A stretch of 64,000 nucleotides of DNA from Serinus canaria (GCF_022539315.1 NC_066327.1:15168995-15232994), one strand, 5' to 3'. Counted from the stretch's first letter, positions 1 through 12,839 are shown. Notes: a model not told the origin generated them from the letters alone. Translations and numbers: made by a program.

Positions 1-1333
1 TAATAAGCAGATAAAAGCAGATGAAAGCCTGTGCACTGAGGACAGCACCTGTTTGTCCTTCCTCCCCTCCATCCTCCTGCTCTGCCTGGGCAGGGGGAAG
101 CAGGGCAGCAGCAATGCTGGTCCTCCTGCTCTTTTCCATGCAGGAATCAGCAGATTTCCAGCCGTGGGATCAGTGCACCCTCACCCTGTCTCCTGGCTGC
201 AGGCTGGGAAGGATCCACCTGTTTGGGGTGCACACCCTGAGCCAGCTCAGCTTTGCTCTGAGTGGGGCACAAGGCTGATTCCCATCCTGGAAACTGCTGG
301 AAACAGGATCCAGAGGAGATGTGCCAAACAAATTCATGATAAAACAGGCCTGGGGCTGCAGAGAAACCCAGGAGAGAAGGCTGAGGAGCAGTCCAGGTGA
401 AAAGCCCCAAAATTCTGTGATTTTCCCAGTGTGTGGAGGCTCTGAGGAGAAGCTTGGTGAGAGGATGCTGAGAGAGAGAGAGAGCACGTTCTGTGCTGAG
501 GAGCTGGGGGGAGGCAGCTCCAGAACAGGGTGGGTGGGAAAGCTGCTCCCAGCAGAGCCAGGACAGGCAAATGCATCTCAAGAGACGGTCACAGCAACTC
601 TGCCAAGCCTTCCCTTCACACCAAGAGCCTCCTCTGTGCCTGCACATGAAATAACAACAGCAATCTCAGGCGAGCAAACATCATTCCCTCTTCAGAGGAA
701 AGAAACTGCAGATCTGGGGGTGGAGGTGTCAGCTGCACAGAGTGTTGAGGCTTCAGTGACAGGTGATTCCTGACTCCCCACAAGCTGTACAAGCACTCAG
801 CCCGTGTGCACTGGGCTCTGGGATTTGTTTTCCTGGAGGATTACTCCAGTGAATCCTGCCATAAACACCACAAGCTGCACACTGAGGTGCTCTGCATGAG
901 GGAAACATGGTGGGGGGTACTCCAGTTCACTGAAACTGGCATCAAATTAGTGCTAAAATGAGAAAATGATGAAAATAACCCTCCTGCAGTGATGAATCCT
1001 CGTGTGACAGAATCACTCTTCAAGAGGGCTCCAGTGCTAAAACCTCTGAGGGTGAAATGAAGGGGAGAAGAGGTCTCCAAACAAGATGCTGGCCTGGACA
1101 CAGAGCACCCAGGTGGGCAGAGGGAGACTTGGGGTTTGTTGTTGCTGCTCAGAATATTTCTGTGTGAAAGCCTTTTCCTGGGAATGGCACACACCCCCAT
1201 TATCCCAGAGCTGTGCACAAGCAAACACATCCTGACTCAGGGAGGCTCAAAAAGCCCTCCCAGCAGGGTGTGCCAGGGGCTGGAACTGCGTGTGCCCAAC
1301 TCAGACAGCAAAACAAACCTTCCCACATCCCTT

Positions 1334-1348
1334 ACACACACACACACA
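1334..1348. repeat. Short (CA)n microsatellite
   Basis: About seven CA dinucleotides in a row, followed by a GTGTGC stretch. This is short enough to be only mildly polymorphic. Confidence 0.8.
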
Positions 1349-1594
1349 GGTGTGCACAGTGCCACTGAAATCAACCTGTGATGGACAGACATCAAATGCA
1401 GTTTGTTCCTTCCACACACATTTTATAAAATAAAGAGGCAAATTCTGAACGTGGTTTCTGAGGTTTTTGAATATGGTTTCTGAAATTTCATTGCCATTTA
1501 GAAGTGAGCAAAATGAAGTGGGTGTTAAGAAATGACCTGAAAATCAAGGAAATCCTCAGGCACAGGGGTGTGCAATGCACCTCTCCACGCCACT

Positions 1595-1765
1595 AAAAAC
1601 TTCATGGCTTGATGTTTTTATGGTCCACTTTGGTTAAAAAGCTTTCATTTTTAATGCTGGCAGTCTTCAAGTAGCAGCACTCCAATTGCTTTGCCTAATT
1701 AGGGTGATCACAGAGTTGTAATGATTTAATTTCGGATTTGGAGGGGTATTATAGCTGAGCAAGGC
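1595..1765. other. Candidate conserved non-coding element
   Basis: AT-rich, non-repetitive sequence with several homeodomain-type TAATT/ATTA cores (for example CCTAATTAGG near 1695) and no long open frame. The texture resembles vertebrate developmental enhancers, but this is judged by composition only. Alignment to other birds would decide it. Confidence 0.2.
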
Positions 1766-2989
1766 AGGTCTGGAGAGCAGCTTCCTCTGCAGCCTGCTAT
1801 TAAATACCTGCAGGTGTGCTGGATTCAGGGAACATCCCTGGCATCAGCACACACACATGAAAGGAAGATTGTGTTTCCAAAGATCTCGAGAAGCCTTGAA
1901 GGTCAGAGGAAAAATTGAATAAACAGACAGGCTTTTAAAATTATCTTCTGATCTTCTTCAAACACTGGGCTTTTTTCTTCAGAATCTTCACTTAATCTTT
2001 TGAATTAACCTCATAACAATAAGGATGATAGAGTAGAGAAATGCTAAAATAGAAGGGGAAAGACCCTGGCTGTTTAATTAACCAAAATGTAGGCTTGCTT
2101 TGCTAAAGGTTACAGCCTGTCTGGTGAACACCAGCACTGAAGGACTCAGGAGATGGAATTTCTGTGCTGTGAATGAACAGAAAATGGGAGCTCTGTACTG
2201 GGCCCATTCAGGGATTTGACAAGCCATGAAACCTGGGTGTGCCTGGATGCCAAGCACTGCTGGTGGGTGCAAATTTGGATCAAGGTTTATGAAAACAGGT
2301 GCCACAACTTGTATTTCCAGCAGCCAAATAATCTCCTCATTTTCTAAGGAATGTTTGGGACTTTAGCAGTGACCTCAGTTTTATCTCCACAAGCAGAGGA
2401 AGCTGCAGTGGGAGCAGTTCAGTTGCTCAAACAGGGCCAATATCCTTTATAAATCCACTGGATTGAGCTGTGTCTGTAAAACCTCAGATTTTACTAAAAC
2501 TGAGGTGCACAGAGATGGCACTAATTGTGATGGAACTTCTCTTTTCAAATATGTCCTTGGAAACAAACACTGGCTGGAGGAAATTGTGTCTTGGAGGTCA
2601 TAAGGTTGTGGGGCTTAAAAGTCAATAAAATCCACAGAAGATCCCACTTTAAAGAAAAATTGGTTTTCACTCTGCATTCCTGTCTTCCACTGCACTTAAG
2701 AATTTTTGAACATGGTTCACCAGGTCAATCTCTACTGAGCATTAAAGTTATTTTTTAAGTGCAAATAAAAACCCCACTAAGAATGAGTCAGCAGGACTGC
2801 ACTCTGCACTTGCATTAGCAGGAATTTTTATTTTGGGGAAATGCCTGAAGTTTTTCCTCCTGTTTTGGCCACCCAAACTTGCAGAGCTGGGCCATTCTTT
2901 TTCTCACTGCCATGGGGAATAAAGGTTAGATTATTCTTCTGGCTTCTGAGGGAAACCTCCTTCTTACTGGGCAGCTGTCCCTGAGGGAT

Positions 2990-3187
2990 GGGTTATGTGC
3001 AGTTTGTTGGATTATGCACACAGCTGGTTTTGGGTTATGTGCAGTTTGTTGGATTATGCACACAGCTGGTTTTGGGTTATGTGCAGTTGGTTGGATTATG
3101 CACACAGCTGGTTTTGGGTTATGTGCAGTTTGTTGGATTATGCACACAGCTGGTTTTGGGTTATGTGCAGTTTGTTGGATTATGCAA
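2990..3187 (+). repeat. 42-bp minisatellite, about 4.7 copies
   Basis: Units begin with GGGTTATGTGCAG at 2990, 3032, 3074, 3116 and 3158; the last is truncated at about 3187. Copies are almost identical; the third has TTGG where the others have TTTG. The period is a multiple of three, so several frames stay open on both strands and give 14-residue peptide repeats. These frames are a by-product of the period and not evidence of a gene. Confidence 0.95.
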
Positions 3188-5798
3188 TTGTCCTGGTTCT
3201 GACACAGCTGCAGCACCACCCCAGTCAGGGCAAGCACAAAACTGCAGGAAACTCTGGGGAGGCAGAGGGAGAGAAATCACTCCTGCCCTCTCTCCTTCCT
3301 GAAAAGGAGTTTTTCCTCTTGAAAACATAAATCAGGAGTAAGATAAAATCCCTCAGTCAGCACCACTAAGGTCCATTTGAAAAGGGAATGATATTTGCTG
3401 TGTTTTCTAATATCCCAGCTGAGATGAGGAAAAGATGGCAAGCTGCAGGAATACATCCTGTATTACATAAAAGAACCACGAGATTAAAGCTGACTGTGAT
3501 CTTGTTTGCTCAAGATTTAAATGGATGTTTCTCATAGATATCAGTGGCCTTAACCTGCATTTACAATGGCAGAGGGAGTATTTGGTCATAAAAGATGAAG
3601 TCTGATGTCTTAAAGAGAAAAACTAAAAGCTCTTCAATGTTTCTGCCACATGATGGTGTTTCCATTTGATCTTGACAAGTTATTTATTCAGTTGGGGCCT
3701 CAATTTCCCAGCAGTAAATTGGAAATAAAACTTCTGTGAGTGCCACAGTGCTACTAATTCTTGTGGCAGGATTTGATGGTCCGAATGCTAGGCACTAAAA
3801 AGAGTTTTTTTATTGACATTCTCTGCATGCAACATCAAGATATCAGCGTTTCTCTTCCCCTGTGCTAGTTAGAGAGAAATATTTGCCATCTTTTCCCACT
3901 TAAGCACATTTATAGCTCTCTGAAGGGCCCCACTGTCTCCAGTGACCAGCTGAAATCACATGGAGCTGCTCACTGGCATTTCCAGAACAACTAGTGAAAA
4001 TCAATGTTGGATTTAGCCACAACACTGTCAGTAAATAGGCTTCTGATCCAATTTCAAGGTCAGGGCACACCAAGTTTAATTAAAATGGTGTGGTGTGCTA
4101 CCCATTGCTATTGAGTGATTGTGAATATTCAAGAGGGCTCCAGAATTCACTGGAGCAATAGAAAAAAAAAAAAAACAAACAAACCAAAACCAGAAAGAAG
4201 AGTTAGAGGTCCTAGAGAGCTCTTATTTCTGCTTCCACTTCTCTTATTCATAAGCTGGTGGGGGATAATTAACCCAGAGACTTTCTTGGTTAGGTTAAAG
4301 TGGCCAAACCCAGCACTGTCACAGAGAGAAGGGTCCCCTTCTGCCTCCAAGGCATTTCCTCCTGCAAGAGTGAGACTCTGCTGGACCTTGGGAAGCCTGG
4401 CCTAAGGGAAAGCATAAATCCTGCACTTTAACTTCCTGGTAAGTGTGTAATTGCTTGAATCTTCTTCAAAATATCCAGATTGATTTTCATCCCTGCACAA
4501 TTTTAAGCCATGTAACATGTTAATTTTAGTAAAAGCTCCTTAATTTCATGTGTAGAAGAGAGATCAATATCTGCAGCCACTGGGTAATTTAATTACAGGA
4601 GAACAGGGGTTTTTTTTTAGTTACTCTACAAAATGACCTCCTGAAGCACATGAAAAAGGAAGGTATAAATTAAGGTATAAATTAAGGTGAAAGACACAGT
4701 GGGAGTCAGTTCTCTGCTCCCACCTCTTGTTACACCCACTGAGTGCAAGACTAATCTGAGTTTCCCTCCTTTCCCTTTGCTCCCACTGCCTCCTGAGAGT
4801 TCTGGGCTTGGCCTTTTGTCTGACTCAGTTTTGTTGCATGGGTTATGACATCATTTCAGTAATTTTTTGGCCCAGTGGGACTCACTTTTCCCATCCACTG
4901 GCTCCTTTTGCAAGGGCAGAATTCCACCCACTGCCTTGACTTTCTCATCTCAGCACGTCAAAAACGTTCAGAGGGCAGCATTATTCCTCTTCCTAATTAA
5001 TCAGAATATGAGCAGCTCTTCTGCTGTGAAATATTCATTGAGAATTAGCTGATAAATATTCATCAGTGTTAACAAATAATTTTTTCCTTTGCATACACCA
5101 GTGACACTTAGGAAAATGAGAATACACACACACACACACAGAGCTGTGCTGTATTACAAACCACTGCTATTATGACATGCTGCAAATCTAATTTATTTCA
5201 GGAGCCTTGAACACAGATCATGGCAGTAGAATGTCTCCTTTATACACATCAGGGGTTGTTTGTGGCACAACAGCACTTCCATGTTTTAATAATGTAACTG
5301 CTGCCTTGAACTGTGCTGATTTCCTCAGTGATGGATCACACATTCATAGCAGCAGATGCAATGCTTGCAGTGACATTTTAGTGCTGGAAATCACAGCATT
5401 TATACCTGGTGAAAACTCAAAATTGTCTCTTTTCCACAGCGTCTTAGCACTAGAAGAGACTTTCAGTGGGGGAAAAAAATAATTTTTCAGGGGGAGAAAA
5501 AAAAAAGTTTTATTTTAAGTGGTAACTGCAAGAGATGCTCACTGAAACTATGAATAGTTCAGATTATTTGCCTTGCTCTCTTACCTAAAATAGAGCCAAC
5601 TGGATGATGGCAGCTCATTCTGAGGCTCTCACACAGCTGATTTCTGGGCTCTTCACCAAGCCCAGCCCCAGTTTGCTGCCCTCAGTGCAGAGGATTCACT
5701 TGGCAGCAGCTCCCCAGCCTCTCCAGGGGTCACACTGGGACATTCTCCCCTTTCCATCCTTGCAGCTCTTCAAACAGCTCCTGACATTTCCTTTCCTA
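3188..5798. other. Unique non-coding sequence, no gene seen
   Basis: Mostly AT-leaning unique DNA with a poly-A tract near 4161, a 12-bp tandem doublet (GGTATAAATTAA) near 4663-4687 and a CA run near 5124. The 91-codon frame at 5207-5482 has no recognisable domain. Parts of 3760-4030 look conserved-element-like, but nothing can be proven from one sequence. Confidence 0.55.
5124..5140. repeat. Short (CA)n microsatellite
   Basis: Eight to nine CA dinucleotides in an otherwise AT-rich stretch. Confidence 0.8.
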
Positions 5799-5870
5799 TG
5801 GGAAAGGCCAAAAGAACTGGGGGTTCAGCCTGGAGAAAAGAAGGCTTTGGGTCACTTAAATCACATGGAG
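5799..5870 (+). mobile_element. CR1 LINE fragment (internal 3' region)
   Basis: The stretch around GTTCAGCCTGGAGAAAAG matches the well-known CR1 segment near the end of the reverse-transcriptase ORF. Only this short core is recognisable and the flanks have diverged. CR1 is the dominant LINE of birds and mobilises by target-primed reverse transcription. The copy is dead and 5'-truncated. Confidence 0.65.
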
Positions 5871-6120
5871 CTGCTGGAGGTTGCAGAGGATCCGGCATGG
5901 CTGGGTGGAGCCTTCCCTGCCCAGATGTGGAGGCAGAAGATGCTGAAGGCAGGAGGGTGGCTCTGGGGTTAATCACAGAGCTGTGGACACGCCATCCCTT
6001 CTCCTGCAGCCCCAGGACAGCAGGGATTTGTGTTCCAGCAGCTGCAGGGCAGGGGAGGAGCAGGAGGCAGCTGCAGACCTGCTGCCGGGAGCTGGGGAGG
6101 GCCCCGTGGAAGAGTTTGGG

Positions 6121-6148
6121 CAGAAGTGCCACGTGGTTGGCACTTCTG
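6121..6148. other. Perfect inverted repeat (11-bp stem, 6-nt loop) holding a CACGTG box
   Basis: CAGAAGTGCCA is followed by CGTGGT and then by the exact reverse complement, TGGCACTTCTG. CACGTG, a bHLH E-box palindrome, straddles the stem and loop at 6130-6135. The surrounding 6.0-6.2 kb is locally GC-rich. It could be a cruciform, a protein-binding site or chance. Confidence 0.7.
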
Positions 6149-6500
6149 ACCTGGCAGCACCCCTCCGTGTGGTGGGAAGAGGAGACTTTTCCCAGGTTTC
6201 TGAGGAGAGGTGTGTGATGAGCCCCACGCTGTGATTCCTGCCCTGCAGGCTGGGTGAGCGCTCAGAACCGAACAAATCAAGGCAGATACCATCAAAGAGA
6301 GAAACCTCAGTTCACAGGGAGCTGTGGAGTCACCAAAGCCCTTCCCTCACCCCCCTGCTTCCCATGCACTCAGCCAACACCAGCTGTGGCCCAGTTAAAC
6401 CCAACTGCTGGCAGAAATGGATCTGCTGCAGACGGGCACACAATGGATTGTGATTGTAATCACTCCAGAGGTCACAGCAGCTCAGTGCTGGTGCTTCCTG

Positions 6501-6834
6501 AGCTCTGGGTGACACACAGCACCCAAGTTCTGAGTGAGACACAGCACCCAAGTTCTGAGTGACACACAGCACCCAAGCTCTGGGTGAGACACAGCACCCA
6601 AGCTCTGGGTGAGACACAGCACCCAAGTTCTGGGTGAGACACAGCACCCAAGTTCTGAGTGAGACACAGCACCCAAGTTCTGAGTGACACACAGCACCCA
6701 AGCTCTGGGTGAGACACAGCACCCAAGCTCTGGGTGAGACACAGCACCCAAGCTCTGGGTGAGACACAGCACCCAAGTTCTGAGTGAGACACAGCACTCA
6801 AGCTCTGGGTGACACACAGCACCCAAGTTCTGAC
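6501..6834. repeat. 26-bp minisatellite, about 13 copies
   Basis: Head-to-tail units carry the core GACACAGCACCCAAG. Variation is limited to T/C, A/G and a GAGAC/GACAC swap, so homogenisation is recent. Because 26 is not a multiple of three, every minus-strand frame cycles through the same 26-residue peptide and all three stay open. Those frames should not be annotated as genes. Confidence 0.95.
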
Positions 6835-7011
6835 CCACTTTGGGTGGCTCCAGACCCTCCAGCCCCTGGCTGTTTGTCAGGGTGGTGAAATGCCAGTGGT
6901 GGTGTCAGCAGGCACACGCTGCCTCTTCGTCTGCTCCAAAGGTGGGAGCTGCCACCAGCCAAGGGGAGCAGCAGACAGAGATTCCTCCTTGCAGCACCAG
7001 TGCTGTCCTGA

Positions 7012-7213
7012 CACTGTGGGGACAGGGACAGCCTGGGGGAACAGGGACACTGTGGGGACAGGGATACTCTGGGGGACAGGGATATTCTGGGGGACAGGGA
7101 CACTGTGGGGGACAGGGATACTCTGGGGGACAGGGACACTGTGGGGGACAGGGATACTGTGGGGACAGGGATACTCTGGGGGACAGGGACAGCCCTAGGA
7201 ACAGGGACAGCTC
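7012..7213 (+). repeat. G-rich minisatellite with G-quadruplex potential
   Basis: Tandem units of about 17-19 bp are built on GGGGACAGGGA plus CACTGT, TACTCT or TATTCT. Four or more runs of at least three G occur within about 40 bases repeatedly on the plus strand, which meets the usual G-quadruplex pattern. Unit length varies by 1-2 bp, so the reading frame drifts. Confidence 0.9.
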
Positions 7214-9744
7214 CAACCTGTGAGCTCCAGTCAGGTGGAAATACCTCAGGGCAAGAAGCTGCAAACCCAAAGGTCCTGCCAGGTGGGACACTTTCCTCGG
7301 GCAGGTCAATCCCTGCTGAGGTGGCAGAGCCCCTGCTGCTCTGTCTGACCAGCACCCTCCTCCATGGGGACGCTGCTGCTCCCCAAAAAATGCTTCAAGG
7401 ACTTCAGCCTCCACAGCTGGAGGAATAAATTTGTGTGCAAGGTGTTTTAATTCTCTCTGAGACAGGTGATTGTTTTCTGTCCCTGCTAGCCCAGCCCTAT
7501 CAGCTGAGGAAGCTCTTACAGACACTGAGTGCAGCCATTTTTCCTCTTTTGAGTTCTTTTCTGGGGATCTTTCTTCTCTGGGGCCTCCCTGGAGGCATTA
7601 TCTGTACTCTGGGATGCCATCTGCCTTGCTGGGCTGTAGCCAGGTCACTTTCCAGTGGATTTAAATCAGCAGGGACTCATGAATGGCATTGTTTTCCCGG
7701 AGGGGCAGGGGAGCAGCAGGAGCAGTTCAGTTCTCAGGGACCTCAGCAACAAAAAGGGGGGAAAATGGGAAATCCTGTTCTCTTGGGGTACTTTTGGTTT
7801 CAGATATGACTGAGATCTACACAATCCCTGCTGCATGAGCAGCACCACGGCAGGGGCAGCTTTGGAAGGGAAAATTCCAGCAGCACTTTCAGGGGGTAGG
7901 GCTGAGGTGAGGAGCACCATGTGGAAATCAGGAGATATTCGTTAATGTAAGAACCAGACAAAAACCTCTCTTGGAGTAGAAACTTATTCCCATCTGGCCC
8001 TTTTAGCTAAACTTAACTTGTGGCTGCTGCTGCTTTGTCTGGAAAGGAAATCTGAAGTGACTGATAGAGAGGGACAGTTTTTATTAGACAGATTTGCTGG
8101 GAGCTGCTTTGCTCAAAGGCTGCAAGAAAATATCTGCACCGTGGGACAATCCCAGCTCCTGCTTCCATCCACAGAAAGGGAAAAAAGAGAATTATTTTCT
8201 TCTGCTTGGAGCAGCAGCAGCCAAAACCTTCACTTTAAAAAAAACACCTGGAGGAGTTGAAAATTGCTTCCAAAGTTGTGTCAAGGTTTAATTAATTTTT
8301 TTTTCTTGTTTTCCACCCTCTGGTCTGTATTTTGCTCATTTTCACATTGGACAAGGGGGTTATTTATATTCTTTTGATTAAATTAATCTCAATCAAATTT
8401 TGCTAGAGCTCTGGGCATGGCGAGGCTGGAATATGTAATTGTGCTTGTTAGTGGTGTGAATATTGAGCATTATACAGAAAATGAGCAATGCTAGAAGAAA
8501 TAACACATGATAAAAGAGAATGCAGCAAATTAAAACACCACAACCACAATAATATAGTAATAATAATTAATAATAATAGTAACAACAACAGCAAATAAAG
8601 TGCCTGCAGGCTGTCACATTTATTGTATCTCAGTACAAAGCTGAAAAAGCACAGAAGTTAATTTTGCCAAATAAAATTTAGTATTTATCTGTATTGTTGG
8701 GTACAACACACTGAACTACCTGGAATCTGTTTAAGGAAAGCCCAGGTGAATCTCTCTGAATGTCCAGGAGCAATCATAATAATAATAATAATGAGAAATC
8801 AGGTGAAAAAATCCAGCATGAAAACTCCCAGGCTGGTGTTTACAGCCCAGGAACCCTTTTTAAGCACTCTGGTGACTGCAAAGTATCTTTTACACCACGT
8901 TGTAAGAAGCCCCAAGGTTACAAGCAGCTTTACAACATCAAGGCAGCAATAAAACACCTTCCAGCCTTTTCTGAGAGACCCAGGCCATGAATGCACTAAA
9001 AGTAGCCACTCACTAAAACAGACAGGTTATTCCAAGGAATTTCAATCCTGCAGGAACAGATTTTATTTTTGTTCTTTGAGGTTAAAAATACTCCAAATAA
9101 TACCAACAAAAAGTGAAGTGTTGTGCTGGAGAACCTCCCTTGATATGAGCTGAGGTGATTTAACTGCTGTGACAGTCTGAGGGAACCTGGTCTGGCAATT
9201 TTCCCTGATTTGCTTTGGAATATTTCAGCTTGGGAAACTCAGGAAAACTGTCATCTTCTGGGAAACTCCAGATTTATGTCTTCAGACTGGCCAGAAATGA
9301 CTTCAAAGGATCATCTGTCATTGTTCTGGGTAGGAAGCTGCAAGGATTCTGAGTGATATCAATTTTCTATTTCTTTCATTCTTTTAATTTTCAAAGGAGC
9401 TGGTTGGAACATTTTTGGTTTCTGATGATGCAGTTTTGTGTTGTAACACATTCAGAGCCTCAGGACATGAGGACCTTGAGAATTAAGGGTGAGGAGAGGT
9501 GCATCCCACAGCTGATTTTGTTTTGCATGCATCAGAGACCTTGTGTAAACAGCACCTCTTACTATAACTTTACCCCAAATAGTGTCAGAATTGTTTGATT
9601 AGTTACCATTTTTCAAATATGCACCATAATTTTATTAAAAGCTGACAAAATCAGCTTGGATAAACGTGTTGATAGCATTATGCTGCAATCTGATCACTTA
9701 CTGTCATTAAACTGGGAAATTTTTCAGCTTCAACAGATTCTGCA
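7214..9744. other. Unique non-coding sequence, no gene seen
   Basis: The GC-moderate part up to 7.9 kb gives overlapping random frames. The rest is AT-rich, with interrupted AAT-type runs at 8540-8580 and 8776-8793. The stretch 8280-8480 looks like possible conserved non-coding DNA by texture only. Confidence 0.55.
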
Positions 9745-9798
9745 GGCAGCCTGAAAACTGAAACCTTCCAACCCAAACCATCCTGTGGTCCTATAAAA
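9745..9798 (+). mobile_element. CR1 LINE 3' tail fragment
   Basis: CTTCCAACCCAAACCATCCT followed by GTGGTCCTATAA is the degraded end of a CR1 3' UTR, reading on plus. Only the last few dozen bases survive. Confidence 0.55.
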
Positions 9799-12110
9799 AG
9801 GAGAAATGAGGGGAAAAAACCCTCTTTTTCTGGTGAAATGGAGTGGAATATAATAAAGTCATTATTAATAATAATGTAATTATTTTTCTGGGCACACGTT
9901 TGTGATGGAATCTGAGGTTTCAGGGCTGCAGCAAGAGCTGCATTTTTCCCAGAGCAGAGTTCAATCTCGTTTAAAGCCCATTAAAGTCACAGAGATGCAT
10001 CCATCAGTGATTATCCAGAGGGGATGTGGTGACAGGAGACATCCTGAGGAGAGGGAGAGCCAAAGGATGGCAGGATTAGCACAGAAAATGGCCCTCGTTT
10101 GTCTGCACAAAGGGGACAGTGGCTGAGTTGTCAGATTTTTAAATTGAATTGAACTTTGGATGATCTCCAGGTGCCAGGTCTCTAATAATCCTTATCTCCA
10201 GGTGCTTTTCACAGAAGGAGGGGGAGCAGTTCCCCAGGAAGATGCCCTGCACAGCAGCTCCTCTGTCACTGATCTGGCAGCAGTTTCCCAAGCCAACCTC
10301 ATTGCCAGCTCTTGATAACACCAAATTATTTTTCCCAGTATTTTCCTCTATAAGTTCTAAACCTTAGGATTAAAACAGTGATGGATCAGAGTCTTTTCAC
10401 ACAGGGAGATTTCCTCCTGGTTCCCTGAACTGGAAATTCACATTTCTAAAGTCAGAGGAGGTTTTGAGATTGAAGGAGTCAGGAGTAACAAAACCTGAAG
10501 ATGCAAAATGTTATCAATGAAAATGCAAACTGCTCTGATGGGGTGGAGCAATTGTCTGGGAAAAATGCAGAGTAAAATCATTGCCCTCACAAGGAATGAG
10601 TGCTGCAGATTAAAGCCACTGACTCATTCCATTGAGAGGCTTCTCTTGACCTTCTCCTGAAAGGCTGCAGCCTTGCAAAAGCCTTCAGAGGGAATGTGTG
10701 AGGAAATTCAAAGGTCAAATCCTTCCAGGAACAGTCATAGGGAGGCTGTTCAGCCCAGCACACTCAGGGATGCTTTTGTCTGTTGGGCAGAAGGGTTCAG
10801 CTTGTAAAAGCCATTTTCTTATGTATTTTATGGGCAACATCTCAAACAAAACAAAGCAAAACAACTGTACTTCTCCTGTGCTTTTACTGTGAGCTGGAAT
10901 TTCAGTCAGGATGTGTCTGGCTCAGGAGCTACTTTTGAATTTGCACAACACCAAGAACACAGGCACAATGTGAGCTGGTGCAGAGGATGGGACAGCAGAG
11001 GTTTGTGTGGAGCTTTGCAATCTGGGTTTGGGGCTGAAAAGAGGAAAATCTACAGGAGGGAATGTGCAGAGCTGTGGGAAATAGAGAGACAGGGAAGTGC
11101 AAGAGACTGGGGGTGTAATTTCCTCAGTCATCCAGGGGGATAACTGCGAAACAAAAGTGAGCAGAGGAGTGTACAGCCTGCAGGAAAGAGTCATTCTTGC
11201 AGTAAATAGCACTTTAATCCAGCAGGAGAAGAATCAACACTTGGGTGTTTTCAATAATGTTTTAAAATAATAAAGCTTTGGGATAAGGTAGCCAGGGATG
11301 CAGAGGGTTCCTATTCCTGTAAGAGTCTTTTTGTAAAGCCATGCCTTGGATGAATCAGAAGCCCTTGTGCAAAGCTGAAATTACCAGGAAAGATGATTTT
11401 TGTGTATTGGGTAGAAATTCTGAGTCTAAGGTCACAATAGTGACGTCTACACTTAAAACCTGCACTCCTTTTTTATTTTTAATGAAAGAGTGTGTGCCAA
11501 GGAGGGCCTGGGGTTTACAGCAGAGCATTTAGTCATCAAAAACTGATTGCAAAACCAGGTTCTTGTTCACTCACTCTGAACCCATCTGGGTTCAAACATC
11601 AAACTCTGGAGGCCTGAGTGGTTTTTGGAAGGGAAGAGAAAGAAATTCCACCTTTTGCAAAACCCACAGGGAGAAAAAGGAGCAAGAGATGAGTAACAGG
11701 GCTGCTGGGATTGCAGTTCTGAGGTGAGCTGTGATCAGCAGTGACATTTCAAGGACTGGAGCATCAGCTCCATGGTATTTCCATGGTATCCCCTGCATTT
11801 TCACCCCAAGAGTCTGGTGGTTCTCTGCAGCCAAGAGAGGGAATTCCATGAAGGCAGGAGAGTGAGATGAATTCCTGCTGGAAACGAGGAGGTTCATGGG
11901 CAGGGGAGTTCAGCCTGTTGAAGAAATTCTGTGACAGCTGTGAAACTTTGCCTCAGTGCCAGCAGCTCCTCACCCCCACCCTGAGCATCCCCTGGGCTTG
12001 AGGTTTCACATTTTTGTGAGCTGTGAAATTCCCTGCTGCCATTCATGTGGAAAGGCCATGGCACCCTGGAGTGGAAAACCTGCCCAGTGCCCTCTTCCAG
12101 ACAGAGACAG
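9799..12110. other. Unique non-coding sequence, no gene seen
   Basis: No repeat family or gene was recognised. Frames are below about 100 codons and lack known motifs. Confidence 0.55.
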
Positions 12111-12258
12111 AGGGGAAGGGAAGGGAAGGGAAAGGGAAAGGGAAAGGGAAGGAAAGGGAAAGGGAAAGGGAAAGGGAAAGGGAAAGGGAAAGGGAAAGGG
12201 AAAGGGAAAGGGAAAGGGAAAGGGAAAGGGAAAGGGAAAGGGAAAGGGAAAGGAAAGG
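12111..12258 (+). repeat. (GGGAAA)n purine microsatellite, about 24 units
   Basis: A nearly pure hexanucleotide run with slippage variants (GGGAA, GGAAA) at both ends. The strand is entirely purine, so triplex or other non-B DNA is plausible. Frames through it are low-complexity artefacts. Confidence 0.97.
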
Positions 12259-12311
12259 TGCTTGCAGCTCTTGGGCAGCCACTCCCTGGAAGATGCCTGG
12301 ACAGCCGGACT

Positions 12312-12481
12312 GGGATTGTCCATTAATTAGCAACAACCAGGTGAGACCAATCCCAAATCCACCTGCTGCATCCCACAGCAGCAGATAAAAATGGTTTATA
12401 GTTTGTTCCTGAGGCCTCTCAGCTGCTCAGGAGGAAAAAGAATCCCAAGGAAAGGATTTTTCACAGAACATGTTGGTGACA
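12312..12481 (-). mobile_element. Truncated ERV LTR (same family as 42063-42450)
   Basis: From GACCAATCCCAAATCC through the CAGCAGATAA and GAGGCCTCTCAGC blocks to the terminal GGTGACA, it aligns by eye with the second half of the LTR at 42063-42450. Read on minus it starts TGTCACC, an LTR 5' end. The U5-side half is missing, and the break lies about 50 bp from the GGGAAA array. Confidence 0.8.
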
Positions 12482-12839
12482 CCTGTGCAAGAGCAGGAGC
12501 CCCTCAGAGACAGAGGCACACCAGGAACTTTGGGCTTTTTATCTTCTGGGCTTTGGAGGCATCAAAACCTTCAGAGGTTGCTCCATAAATAGCCCCTTGT
12601 CAGTCAGTCAGTCAGCTGGGAATATTTCTGCTGCTATTACACAGATCTTGCAAGCTCAAGTCAGTGGCTAAAAAAACTACTGAGAGCACAATGACTTTTA
12701 TTTCATTGCTATTCAATACACATCTCAGGAGAGGTGACTAAGAGGTGAATGAGAGATCTCAGAGTCTCTTAATTCTCTAATTTTGCACACAAAAAATAAC
12801 TGTGGTGCAGAACATTGTTTAAGATCTGTCTTAAACCCT

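Larger units (their letters stand above)
1..2989. other. Unique non-coding sequence, no gene seen
   Basis: Ordinary mixed-composition sequence with few CpGs. Open frames on both strands are short, overlap each other and resemble no family I know. It contains a short CA run and one AT-rich stretch that could be a conserved non-coding element, both listed separately. It could be intronic or intergenic. Confidence 0.6.

Noticed and set aside
11880..11940. GGAGTTCAGCCTG resembling CR1
   Set aside because: Only about a dozen bases match and the flanks do not continue the CR1 order.
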